Shown here: piece by piece, positions 1-9,108 of the stretch | How positions within the stretch are numbered: the first letter of the stretch is position 1 | Layout: every line of letters starts with the position of its first letter | Origin: Dysgonamonadaceae bacterium | GTDB taxonomy: Bacteria > Bacteroidota > Bacteroidia > Bacteroidales > Azobacteroidaceae | Assembly (NCBI GenBank): GCA_031253625.1 | Contig: JAIRVZ010000125.1 | Location: forward strand, 1 to 39,327 | Length of the DNA: 39,327 nucleotides | Reading direction: 5' to 3' | Notes under the pieces: model-generated | Seen by the model: the letters and a program-made list of their open reading frames with translations, nothing else | What the model was told of the DNA's origin: nothing | Databases searched by the model: none | Translations under genes and position numbers: made by a program

Positions 1-56
1 TGTACTGCGCGTTCCTTAAAACTTCTGTCATAACGACGCTTAATCTTTTTTTCCAT
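1..56 (-). CDS. IS3-family transposase OrfA, N-terminus only (runs off left edge)
   Basis: An ATG at 56 on the minus strand opens a frame reading MEKKIKRRYDRSFKERAV before the window ends. The basic RRY-x-x-x-FKE-x-AV pattern is the usual start of the helix-turn-helix OrfA protein of IS3/IS150-type elements, which binds the IS ends and is completed by frameshifting into OrfB. A TACTTTTG box, matching the Bacteroidota -7 element, lies only five bases upstream (61-68 on the minus strand), so the mRNA would be almost leaderless. Only 18 residues are visible, so the call rests on the motif alone. Confidence 0.5.
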   Translation of the reverse strand, partial: MEKKIKRRYDRSFKERAV

Positions 57-108
57 ATTGCAAAAGTAAAACTTTTTAAGGTCTTAACTTTTTATGCGGG
101 TAAAGTTA
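1..108 (-). mobile_element. End of an IS3-family-like insertion sequence (edge fragment)
   Basis: The leftmost bases hold the beginning of a minus-strand transposase-like reading frame and its leader. Read on the minus strand from about 109 there is a CCTAACTTTACCCGCATAAA stretch followed by AAGTTAAGACC, which resembles the terminal inverted repeats of many IS3-family elements (ACCC-A-rich-AAGTT-GAC). The inner boundary is therefore placed near 107-110; the other end lies outside the window, so neither the inverted-repeat pair nor a target duplication can be verified. The element sits directly against, and probably inside, the large surface-protein gene that follows. Family assignment is inference from a short stretch. 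Confidence 0.5.
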
Positions 109-155
109 GGAATTCCAAATATCCAAATGGCAATACAAGAAAAATAGTTACAAAA

Positions 156-3100
156 GTGACTCAAGGAGATTGGATATTTTCCCCAAGAAATTATTATGCT
201 GGTCGTAAAGATAAAAAAAACAATTACCATTTACATTTGCGAAGAGTTAACGATTCGGAAAATCCTTTAAGTTACATTTTATATACTAATACTAATAATT
301 CTCCAAAAGTACAATTTAATTTTCAACGCATTATCGACGATAATTCCCCTCTTTCTATTCCTAATCTTTATACAATTGGAGAAATTTCTTCGCTATTTCC
401 AGTTCCTAATGTAATTTATGGAGATGTAATGTTACAATCAAAGGTTGACGTTACTAATCCACCAAATCAAGAATATGCTGTTGGCGATGCTGATATGAAC
501 ACTCTTTCTGTAAAATTATATCAAGTTTTACCTTATAATAATCTCTATTATGATAAAAATTATACATATACAGGAAATAATCGTGTAACAAAATCTGATG
601 TAATTATTGACATCTTTCGAATGTCTTCATTTAAATATGAAGTTATAAATGATAAATCACAAATAGAAAGCGCGACAATTCCGGGTATTTATCCATCTCC
701 TAAATTGGTCAGTATTGATTATTTTAAAGATAGATTAAATACTTATGATTTTCTCGATGGGAAATATGTTGTAAAAACGAAAGCAACAGACATCAGAGGT
801 GTATTTCAAGATAATGAGTGGAATTACATTTTAGACAACTATTATCCATATATTAAACAAATTGAAATTGAAGATGAAAAAGGTAGAAGACAAACGTTTT
901 CTTCAAATGGAACATTAGCAATTAGCGGAGGGCAAGTAAAAGTAATTGTTACAACAAGCGAACCTATGAATTATATGTCTTTAAGAGGTGGTTCCATGAT
1001 ATTATCCGACAATACAAAGCAAATATGGTATAGAACAATTGATGTACCACCTACATGTGGTGAAGAATTTATTTTAAATTTTGACGGGTACGACTTGGCA
1101 TATAATCAATTGCTAAATACTAATAATGATAATTACCTTAATAAGGCAAAAATTATAAGAGATGCAGATGGTGCAACAAACAAAAGCGGTATTGATTTTG
1201 GTGATAATAAATATAAATTTTTCCGATGTCCAAAATTAGAAATAGTAGGAGAAACAGATTTTAATCCTTGTGATAACATTAACGGAAATAATAAAGAATT
1301 GACATTAGAAGCAAAAATTAAGGGTGCTGAAGATTGTAATCCGATACTATCATGGACATGGTCAGGAAAGGGAGAGGAAATATATGGAACTAACAAATAT
1401 AAAATCACATATCAAGAAGGGCAGGAAGAACAATGGCTATATGTCCACTTAAATACCTCTTCTTGTCCGGTAAAAGACAGCGTAAGAATAACTAATGGGA
1501 AAAAAGCTAATTTACAAGTTAAGATTTTAGGTGATAGTATTCTTTTTGCAAATTGTGAAGGAGAAATTCCAAGTGAAAATAACATTTTATTAACAGCCGT
1601 TGTAACAAATGGAGGTAATAACCTTAACTATCAATGGAATAATGGTAAAACTGACCCATATATTCTTGTATCGCAAAAGGGTACATATTCGGTATCCGTA
1701 ACAAGTGAACACTGTAACGGATCTGCGTCTAAAACTGTCACAGACTCTACAACACATTTATCTGTAAATATTATTGGGGAACATCGACTGACTTCGTATT
1801 GTGGTAGAACTACAACACCAATTACTTTATCGGCAGACGTAAAAAATGGAATCCCACCATTTCAATATTTTTGGTATAACGCTGAAACTGACAGTAGAAT
1901 TAAAGAAGGTAAAACAATAGAAGTGGAAGATGATGGTTACTATTATGTCATTGCTATGGACGGTAGTGATTGTGCTTTTTCTTCTGAATTGCATAAGGTT
2001 GAGACTGTTAACGAAGATAAATTAAATGTAAAAATAAATGGCGGTGATGAAATTGAAGTGTATTGTAATGGTAATGCCGTTGCAAACAAAACATTAACAG
2101 CAAATGTTGAAGGGGGAAGTGCTAATTGCATTTTTGTATGGAATGGTAATTCCTCAATGAATGGACCGTCAATTTCGATAGATAAAGCAGGTACATACTC
2201 AGTCTCCGTAACTGACACCGCCAGTGCTAACAAATGTGTGGGGACAGCAAGCATTGAGGTAAAGCCTAAAGAAAGAAACACATTGAAAGTGTCAATTTCA
2301 GCCCCAAGTATCGAAAATTTACCTTGTAATACTCCAATTCCATTTCCTATTACTTTAACGGCAAATATAAGCGGAGGTAGCGGTTGGTATGCTACTTCTT
2401 GGGATGGTTGGGATATTCCTTTTGTTGGTACACGTAAAAAAGAAATATATTCCGAAGGGTATTACGCAATTGGTGTAACAGATGTGTGGAGTGGCTGTTC
2501 AGCAGGTGCAAAAATAGAAATTTTTGGAAAAACAGTAGCTTGTCCCCAAGACCCTAACGAAATTTCAGGTCCCATTGGTTATGGAGAACCTCAAATGGTA
2601 GCCCAAAGCGAAAAACTGAATTATACCGTCCGTTACGAAAACGATCCCGATTTTGCCACCGCACCTGCCACAAGGGTAAAAATCACTGTTCCAATCAGCG
2701 ATAAGCAAAATATTCGCAATTTCCGTTTGAGCGATTTTGGTTTCGGCTCGTTTGTCTTTACCGTTCCGCAAAACGCCACCAGCTACTATCAACGGCTTAA
2801 TGTAGCTGATGCTTTGGGCGTATGGGTAGATGTAACCGCAGGTTTAGACATCACTAAAAACGAGGCATTCTGGATTTTCCAAGCCATAGACCCTCAAACA
2901 GGTATAGAGCCGGTAAGCGCCCAAATGGGATTTTTGCCTGTCAATGATAAAGATATAGGCAATGGTGAGGGTTATGTCAATTTCAGTATTTTACCTGCTA
3001 CCACTACCCACACCGGCGATACCGTATTGACACAAGCAAGTATTACTTTTGACGAAAATGAAACCATTGAAACCAATGTTTGGAGTAATGTAATTGATGC

Positions 3101-5189
3101 AGGCAATCCGCAAAGCCGATTGAACGGTATGGAAATTCCGTCCAATTCGTTAGCTGCTGAATTTACTTTTACTGCCCAAGACGATGATGGCGGTTCCGGC
3201 ATAAAACAGGTGGAAATATATGTCTCCGAAAACGAAGGAGCTTATACTTTGTATACTGTTTCTCATCCTGACAGTACTCTTACTTTCTATGGTGCTTCGG
3301 GAACAATATATAGTTTCTTTTCCATTGCAGAAGACAATGTAGGCAACAGAGAACCAATGAAAACAGAAGCGGAATTTATGCTCAACTTCAATCAGCCGCC
3401 TACGGATATATTGCTGTCGGGTAATTATTTCAACGAAAAAGATTACATAGGTACAACCATCGGTTATTTAACTACTATAGACGACAATCCGCAATCGGCT
3501 TACTGTATGCTTGTCGAAGGAATAGGAGATAAGGATAATGACTTGTTTGGTATTTATGGTAATCAATTAGTAACTAATAGCGATTTCAACTGTAAAGAAG
3601 AAACTGCTTACACCGTTCGCATCCGCACCACCGACATCGGCGGCTTGTGGTTTGAAAAAGCTTTTGAACTGGAAATGATAAAAACAAGTGTTGTATATAC
3701 CACTAAGATTCAGGAAAGGATTTGCCAAGGAGAAACATTTACATTCCACGGACAAGAATTAACCGATACTGGTGTTTATTATGCTACTTTGCAATCATTA
3801 ATTCATGGTTGCGACAGTATTATTCAACTGACATTAACTGTCCATCCTGTTCCTGCAACCCCACTTGTCACTATCACAGGAACCCATACATTGGTTTCTT
3901 CTTCGACTGCCGGTAATCAATGGTACGATGAAAACGGACCCGTTGAAGGAGCAAATGCTCAATCATTCACTCCTGAGGAAAGCGGTATTTATTACGTTAC
4001 CGTTTCTAACGAGTTCTGCGAATCAGCTCCTTCGGATAAATACAAAGCACATACTTCCGATCAAGCTCTTTTATCTTGGGATTGGAAAGCAGGCTGGTAT
4101 TGGTTCTCTGTGAATCTCACAGAAACCGTCAATCCGGTAACATTCTTTAATCCGGAGAAACAATACTTTAGCCGCTTATTGAGTCAGACAGGAGAATTAA
4201 TTTATGACCCGGTATATGGGTTTGTCGGAGATATAACAGCATTCGACCCTCGAACAAAATATAAATTACAGATGAAAGGAGATGTTACCAAAGAGCTTTC
4301 GGGAACAGTTACTTTACCGGGGGACCACATCATCACATTGCACAAAGGCTGGAATTGGATTGGATATCCTGTGCTTTTGAATTTGGATCTTCCTGTTGCC
4401 CTTTCAAAATTAGATGCAGAATCGAGAGATGCAATCAAAAGCCAAACAGATTTTGCTGTGTTTGATGGAACAAAATGGTCGGGAACATTAACAGCGTTAA
4501 ATCCGGGAGAAGGATATATGTATTATTCTGCATCCAACAAGTCGCTCGAATATTCTTCCATACGGGTTATTAAAGTAACTCCGGAACTTAAAAGCGCAAC
4601 ATCCGAACACGAACAGCCATGGGAATTCAATCCTCATAATTATCCGAATAATATGAATATTGTGGCGCAACTATATCTCGATAAAAAAATTACCCCGGAA
4701 AATGCTTATACAGTAGGCGCTTTCAGCGGAGAAGAATGCAGAGGTATTGGTAAATATATCAATGGACGTTTGTATATAACCGTACATGGAACAAATATAG
4801 GAGAAACTATCACTTTCAAGGCTATAGAAAACCAATCGCAAAAAGAGGCTAAAATCAATGAATCAGTAAGTTTCGATGAAATCATTTTAGGAACATTGAG
4901 TCAGCCTCATCCATTGAATATATCAATAATTACAGATATGGATGATGTAACCGAAGATGATTTTAGCATATATCCAATTCCGGTAAAAGATCATCTCACT
5001 GTTCGTGGAGATATTTCAAAAATCAAAAAGCTCCAAATATTTGATTTGTTAGGCAAAACAGTATTGACGATAAATGATTTAAAAGACAATACCTTTGATG
5101 TTTCTTATTTATCTGAGGGAATGTATACGGTCTCTTTATATGTGGGAACAGAAATCTTTAATTACAAATTTACTAAAGTATCCAAATAG
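156..5189 (+). CDS. Large T9SS-secreted surface protein with Ig/PKD-like repeats, probably 5'-truncated by an IS
   Basis: A 1,677-codon frame starting at a GTG, but open without a stop to the left edge, so this start is only the first permissible codon. There is no signal peptide, although the C-terminus (about residues 1600-1677, from DDFSIYPIPVKDHL to the terminal YKFTKVSK) is a typical type A T9SS sorting domain, which needs Sec export first. The true N-terminus was therefore probably cut off by the adjacent IS. Residues ~360-790 contain five Ig-like repeats of the form C...W...GxYxVxVTD...C. Residues ~797-1050 (DPNEISGPIGYGE onward) form another conserved extracellular module. Then come a cadherin-like stretch, an ICQGETFTFHGQ segment and GWYWF/GWNWIGYPV motifs. 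A VGAFSGEECRG domain near residue 1520 recurs in the next gene, 7 bp downstream. Function is probably cell-surface adhesion or structure, but nothing catalytic is recognised. Confidence 0.85.
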   Translation: MTQGDWIFSPRNYYAGRKDKKNNYHLHLRRVNDSENPLSYILYTNTNNSPKVQFNFQRIIDDNSPLSIPNLYTIGEISSLFPVPNVIYGDVMLQSKVDVTNPPNQEYAVGDADMNTLSVKLYQVLPYNNLYYDKNYTYTGNNRVTKSDVIIDIFRMSSFKYEVINDKSQIESATIPGIYPSPKLVSIDYFKDRLNTYDFLDGKYVVKTKATDIRGVFQDNEWNYILDNYYPYIKQIEIEDEKGRRQTFSSNGTLAISGGQVKVIVTTSEPMNYMSLRGGSMILSDNTKQIWYRTIDVPPTCGEEFILNFDGYDLAYNQLLNTNNDNYLNKAKIIRDADGATNKSGIDFGDNKYKFFRCPKLEIVGETDFNPCDNINGNNKELTLEAKIKGAEDCNPILSWTWSGKGEEIYGTNKYKITYQEGQEEQWLYVHLNTSSCPVKDSVRITNGKKANLQVKILGDSILFANCEGEIPSENNILLTAVVTNGGNNLNYQWNNGKTDPYILVSQKGTYSVSVTSEHCNGSASKTVTDSTTHLSVNIIGEHRLTSYCGRTTTPITLSADVKNGIPPFQYFWYNAETDSRIKEGKTIEVEDDGYYYVIAMDGSDCAFSSELHKVETVNEDKLNVKINGGDEIEVYCNGNAVANKTLTANVEGGSANCIFVWNGNSSMNGPSISIDKAGTYSVSVTDTASANKCVGTASIEVKPKERNTLKVSISAPSIENLPCNTPIPFPITLTANISGGSGWYATSWDGWDIPFVGTRKKEIYSEGYYAIGVTDVWSGCSAGAKIEIFGKTVACPQDPNEISGPIGYGEPQMVAQSEKLNYTVRYENDPDFATAPATRVKITVPISDKQNIRNFRLSDFGFGSFVFTVPQNATSYYQRLNVADALGVWVDVTAGLDITKNEAFWIFQAIDPQTGIEPVSAQMGFLPVNDKDIGNGEGYVNFSILPATTTHTGDTVLTQASITFDENETIETNVWSNVIDAGNPQSRLNGMEIPSNSLAAEFTFTAQDDDGGSGIKQVEIYVSENEGAYTLYTVSHPDSTLTFYGASGTIYSFFSIAEDNVGNREPMKTEAEFMLNFNQPPTDILLSGNYFNEKDYIGTTIGYLTTIDDNPQSAYCMLVEGIGDKDNDLFGIYGNQLVTNSDFNCKEETAYTVRIRTTDIGGLWFEKAFELEMIKTSVVYTTKIQERICQGETFTFHGQELTDTGVYYATLQSLIHGCDSIIQLTLTVHPVPATPLVTITGTHTLVSSSTAGNQWYDENGPVEGANAQSFTPEESGIYYVTVSNEFCESAPSDKYKAHTSDQALLSWDWKAGWYWFSVNLTETVNPVTFFNPEKQYFSRLLSQTGELIYDPVYGFVGDITAFDPRTKYKLQMKGDVTKELSGTVTLPGDHIITLHKGWNWIGYPVLLNLDLPVALSKLDAESRDAIKSQTDFAVFDGTKWSGTLTALNPGEGYMYYSASNKSLEYSSIRVIKVTPELKSATSEHEQPWEFNPHNYPNNMNIVAQLYLDKKITPENAYTVGAFSGEECRGIGKYINGRLYITVHGTNIGETITFKAIENQSQKEAKINESVSFDEIILGTLSQPHPLNISIITDMDDVTEDDFSIYPIPVKDHLTVRGDISKIKKLQIFDLLGKTVLTINDLKDNTFDVSYLSEGMYTVSLYVGTEIFNYKFTKVSK

Positions 5190-5196
5190 ATAAATC

Positions 5197-7626
5197 ATGA
5201 AAAAGAGTATAAAATATCATCTGATAGGACTTCTGCTATGCTTAACGCCTTTTATATCCAAGGCAGAAACAACTCCCGCATGGGAATATGACCCCTATTC
5301 TTTCCAGTACGACTTATCGATGTATATTTCTATTCATCAAAAAGGAGTTGAAGTAGAACAATGGGATAACTTGGTAGTAGGCGCATTTTGTGGCGATGAG
5401 TGCAGAGGCATTGCCACTGTCAATCAGGTTCCGGATGGCCCTCATTATTATTATTTGCGAGTAAAAAGTAATAGTAGTCAGGGAGAAACGATCTCTTTCA
5501 AATGCTTTGACAAACAAGCCAATAAAGAAATCGATTTTGAGGAAACAATTGTTTTTGAGAATTTGAAAATGTTCGGCTATCCAAGCGATCCATATATTTT
5601 GAATCTTCCCTTTATTTCAGTTACAGGAGTTTCTCTGAATAAAACTCAATTAACATTAAAAACAACGGAAACAGAAACACTGATAGCAACAATTACGCCC
5701 GATGATGCCACCAACAAAAATGTACAATGGAGTAGTGATAATGAAAGTGTAGCTACCGTAGATCAAACAGGAAAAGTTACTGCTATAAAAGCAGGAACAG
5801 CAATCATCACCGTTACAACTGAAGACGAAAGTCTTACGGCAAATTGTGAGGTTACTGTCATTCAGCCTGTAACAGGAATAACTCTTAACAAGAACAGTTT
5901 AACTCTGAATACGCCTCTTTCTGAAACATTGGTAGCTACGATTCTTCCGGATGATGTTTCCGACAAACGGATAGAATGGAGCAGCAGTAATGAAGCAATC
6001 GCCACAGTGAGCGCAAACGGTTTAGTAACTGCCATAAAAGCCGGTACGGCAATCATTACAGTAAAGACGGTAGATGGAAATTATACGGCAACATGTAATG
6101 TAACGATTTTACAACCGGTAACGGGAGTTATTCTGAACAAGACAGAATTAATACTAAATAAACTACAATCCGAAACTTTGATTGCTACTGTTCAACCTTC
6201 AGACGCTTCCAACAAAAATGTAAGTTGGAGTAGTAACAATGAAACGGTTGCCATCGTTGACCAAACGGGAAAAATAGATGCCCTAACTACAGGAACGGCT
6301 GTTATCTCGGTTACTACCGAAGACGGAGGATTTATCGCTGATTGTCAGTTGACTGTTATTCAACCTGTAACAGGAGTAACACTCAATAAAACAGAATTGA
6401 CTTTGAACACTACAGAAACAGAAATTCTAATAGCAACAGTTAATCCCTCTGATGCCTCGAACAAAACAGTGAGCTGGACAAGCAATAATGAAAGTGTCGC
6501 TACTATTGACCAAACAGGAAAAATAACGGCTTTGAAAGCAGGAACAGCAATCGTCAAAGTAACTACAGAAGATGGAGAATTTACTGCAACTTGTCAGATA
6601 ACCGTTTTGCAACCGATAACAGGAATATCTCTGAATAAAACGGAGCTAACCTTAAACGTAAAACTTTCAGAAACATTATTAGCAACAGTACTTCCCCAAG
6701 ATGCCTCAAACAAACAAGTTCAATGGAGTTGTGATAATGAGGATGTAGCTGTTGTTGATCAAACAGGTCAAGTAACTGCCGTAAAAATTGGCACGGCAAT
6801 AATCACAGCAACTACAGTAGATGGAAATCATACCGCGACATGCAATGTAACAGTTATTCAGCTACCTACCGGAATTTATCTAAACAAAACAGAATTAACA
6901 TTGAATGTTCAGGAAGAAGAAACATTGGAAGTTATTGCAGAACCTGAAGATGCTCAATATAACTTAATCTGGAGCTGTTTAGACGAAACAATTGCGACTG
7001 TAGATCAAACCGGAAAGGTTAAAGCCTTAAAAGTAGGGGCAACCACTATTATTGTAAAAACAGAAACCGAAAATTTCACGGCATCCTGTGCTTTAACTGT
7101 TTTGCAACCGGTAACCGGAATATCATTGAATAAATCTGAAATTCAATTGGAAGAAGGACAAAGCGAAGTATTAATCGCGACGGTGTTACCCAATGATGCT
7201 TCTGATAAAACAGTAAAATGGGAAAGTTTAGACGAAAATGTAGCTATTGTAGATCAGGATGGAAAGGTGACAGCTATAGTCAAAGGAACATCAATAATAA
7301 CAGTTACTACAGAAGATGGAGGATTTACTGCTTCTTGTAAAATTGAAGTTATTCTACCAACAGACTTAGACTTTGCTGAAAGAGAGAATATTATTATCTT
7401 TCCTGCTGAAATGAAAGATTCATATTATATTAAAAATCTACCGGAAGGAGCAATAATAAACATAATTGATTTGAATGGAATTACAGTAAAAACTCTCAAG
7501 TCGACCGAAAAATCTATTCAATTAGTATCTCTGAATAATTTACCACAGGGAACTTACTTTATCCGGATAAAAAGCAAAAATAATTTCGTTGTAGTCAAAA
7601 AAGTACTAAATCCTCATTCCCGATAA
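5197..7626 (+). CDS. T9SS-secreted protein with seven Big_2 (bacterial Ig-like) repeats
   Basis: 809 aa with a Sec signal peptide (MKKSIKYHLIGLLLCLTPFISKAE). Residues ~25-140 form a domain with VGAFCGDECRGIA, homologous to a segment in the preceding protein. Residues ~142-720 are seven consecutive Big_2 domains of 82-83 aa, each with TG(I/V)xLNK at the start and an IATVDQTGKVTAIKAGTA-type core. The last ~80 residues (NIIIFPAEMKDSYYI to FVVVKKVL) resemble a divergent T9SS sorting domain. Big_2 folds usually act as spacers or adhesion modules on the surface. The ATG is 7 bp behind the previous stop, so the two are likely co-transcribed. Start choice is supported by the signal peptide. Ligand unknown. 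Confidence 0.92.
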   Translation: MKKSIKYHLIGLLLCLTPFISKAETTPAWEYDPYSFQYDLSMYISIHQKGVEVEQWDNLVVGAFCGDECRGIATVNQVPDGPHYYYLRVKSNSSQGETISFKCFDKQANKEIDFEETIVFENLKMFGYPSDPYILNLPFISVTGVSLNKTQLTLKTTETETLIATITPDDATNKNVQWSSDNESVATVDQTGKVTAIKAGTAIITVTTEDESLTANCEVTVIQPVTGITLNKNSLTLNTPLSETLVATILPDDVSDKRIEWSSSNEAIATVSANGLVTAIKAGTAIITVKTVDGNYTATCNVTILQPVTGVILNKTELILNKLQSETLIATVQPSDASNKNVSWSSNNETVAIVDQTGKIDALTTGTAVISVTTEDGGFIADCQLTVIQPVTGVTLNKTELTLNTTETEILIATVNPSDASNKTVSWTSNNESVATIDQTGKITALKAGTAIVKVTTEDGEFTATCQITVLQPITGISLNKTELTLNVKLSETLLATVLPQDASNKQVQWSCDNEDVAVVDQTGQVTAVKIGTAIITATTVDGNHTATCNVTVIQLPTGIYLNKTELTLNVQEEETLEVIAEPEDAQYNLIWSCLDETIATVDQTGKVKALKVGATTIIVKTETENFTASCALTVLQPVTGISLNKSEIQLEEGQSEVLIATVLPNDASDKTVKWESLDENVAIVDQDGKVTAIVKGTSIITVTTEDGGFTASCKIEVILPTDLDFAERENIIIFPAEMKDSYYIKNLPEGAIINIIDLNGITVKTLKSTEKSIQLVSLNNLPQGTYFIRIKSKNNFVVVKKVLNPHSR
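5620..7359 (+). repeat. Seven tandem ~249-bp coding repeats (Big_2 domains)
   Basis: Repeat units begin at 5620, 5869, 6118, 6367, 6616, 6865 and 7111. The first six are exactly 249 bp apart from their neighbour's start and the sixth is 246 bp long. Units share long protein identity but differ at many synonymous positions, so the array is not a recent duplication, although in-frame gain or loss by recombination would be possible. Confidence 0.93.
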
Positions 7627-7666
7627 ATTGAATTTCTATTGTTCTGTTTATAAGCATCTTAATATC

Positions 7667-7709
7667 ATTTTATACAAATCTGCAATCCAACTGCAAATTT
7701 GTATAAAAT
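7667..7709. terminator. Bidirectional hairpin terminator between convergent genes
   Basis: An 18-bp stem (7667-7684 with 7692-7709, a single mismatch) closes a 7-nt loop ATCCAAC. The stem starts ATTTTATACAAAT and its partner ends ATTTGTATAAAAT, so both directions end in A/T-rich tails. It lies between the plus-strand T9SS gene ending at 7626 and the minus-strand ABC permease ending at 7792, where a two-way terminator is expected. The stem is unusually AT-rich. The rest of 7627-7791 shows no convincing gene. Confidence 0.75.
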
Positions 7710-7791
7710 ATTTCTTTTGGCATATATACCTTTCTTTTAAGCAAATTTTCTTAGAAATTTTTTCTATCCTCTTAACTATTAGGTCTTATCT

Positions 7792-9108
7792 TCAATACCT
7801 CAACCACTTCCAAATTTCTTTCAAATTCGGCTTTTTTCCGTACATTAATATTCCTGTGCGATAAATCTTTGCAGATAATTTGACCATCAGGAAAACAGTG
7901 GCAAAAAGTAAGCCCACGGAAAGTAATTTTTCCCAAATCGGTATGCCAAATGGCAGACGCACCATCATTACTATTGGGGATGAGAGTGGAATTATGGATG
8001 TCCAAAAAGCCAATGGGCCATTGGGATTTTGCACGCTGTACATTCCGGCATATAAAGAAAAGAGAATCAACAGAGTTATCGGTAACATAAATTGCTGCGT
8101 GTCTTCTTGAGCGTTTACCATCGATCCAATAGCGGCAAAGAGAGATGCATAAATCATATAACCACCTATAAAGAAGACAATAAAATAGAACACAAGTTCA
8201 GGAAAATTAATCGAAGATACCATACCGAAAATCTCTTGCACTTTCGACAATTCAGGTGTAGTTACAGTGGACAAATCCTGAACAGCAGCGGTAGTACTCA
8301 TTATCATTTCTGCATCTATTTGCGTAGTAGCCAACGAAATACTGGCTACGAAGACAATTGCAACTATCAAAGTCACCCATAAAAAGAATTGCGTTAAACC
8401 GACCAATCCGATACCGATAATTTTTCCCATCATAAACTGAAACGGCTTAACTGATGAAACCATCACTTCAACAATACGGTTGGTTTTTTCTTCCAAAACG
8501 CCTTGCATGACCATCGCGCCATAAACAAAAATAAACATGTAGATAATGATTGTAAAAACCATTCCGATAACAGTTGCCACTTCGCTTGAAGAAATTGTTT
8601 CCTTGCCCGACTCATCCCATTTAATTGTTTGGAGATTGACGGAAATTTTGCTGTCTTCTATTATTTCTTTCAGGTTGGGAATGTTGAAGGAATTTAGTTT
8701 CTCCTCACTCAAAAACTCATTCAATTGCCTGATTATAACATTTTTATCTTCCATTGTTACCTGAGTTGTAGAAAACAATGTAACAGCCGACGAATTTTGT
8801 ATTAAATCGTTTGTTATAACCAAAGTAGCGTAAGATTCATTGTTTTTTATTTCCGAAGATACATCAACCTGATTGCCCCCTTCGATAAAGTGATAATTAT
8901 CGGTATCTTTGAAAACGGAGAAATATTTTCCGGTTTCATCGTATATTACGATGTTTTTAACAGTGTTGTCTTTGATACTTGACAAATAAAGCGGGACAAA
9001 AATCAACGCCACAAACATTACAGGCATCAAAAATGTGAGCAGGAGAAACGATTTTTTTCTAACTCTGCTGGTATATTCTCTTTGTATAACTATTCCAATC
9101 TTACTCAT
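7792..9108 (-). CDS. ABC-2 type transporter permease (NatB-like)
   Basis: 438 aa integral membrane subunit of an ABC exporter. One membrane segment lies near the N-terminus (FLLLTFLMPVMFVALIFVPL, residues ~22-41), followed by a large extracytoplasmic domain to about residue 180. Five or more hydrophobic helices then fill the C-terminal half (for example MVFTIIIYMFIFVYGAMVM and LPITLLILFSLYAGMY). This layout matches the ABC2_membrane_3/NatB family. Its start overlaps the end of the ATPase gene by 8 bp, indicating translational coupling. The substrate is not evident; NatAB relatives are linked to sodium or drug export. Confidence 0.9.
   Translation of the reverse strand: MSKIGIVIQREYTSRVRKKSFLLLTFLMPVMFVALIFVPLYLSSIKDNTVKNIVIYDETGKYFSVFKDTDNYHFIEGGNQVDVSSEIKNNESYATLVITNDLIQNSSAVTLFSTTQVTMEDKNVIIRQLNEFLSEEKLNSFNIPNLKEIIEDSKISVNLQTIKWDESGKETISSSEVATVIGMVFTIIIYMFIFVYGAMVMQGVLEEKTNRIVEVMVSSVKPFQFMMGKIIGIGLVGLTQFFLWVTLIVAIVFVASISLATTQIDAEMIMSTTAAVQDLSTVTTPELSKVQEIFGMVSSINFPELVFYFIVFFIGGYMIYASLFAAIGSMVNAQEDTQQFMLPITLLILFSLYAGMYSVQNPNGPLAFWTSIIPLSSPIVMMVRLPFGIPIWEKLLSVGLLFATVFLMVKLSAKIYRTGILMYGKKPNLKEIWKWLRY

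Noticed and set aside
5620..7359. Regularly spaced 249-bp repeats considered as a CRISPR or satellite array
   Set aside because: The units are in frame, encode Big_2 domains and have no unique spacers.
7628..7864. A 78-codon plus-strand open frame after the Big_2 protein gene
   Set aside because: It is AT-rich low-complexity sequence containing the hairpin terminator and overlaps the 3' end of the ABC permease on the other strand; no ribosome-binding site or family.
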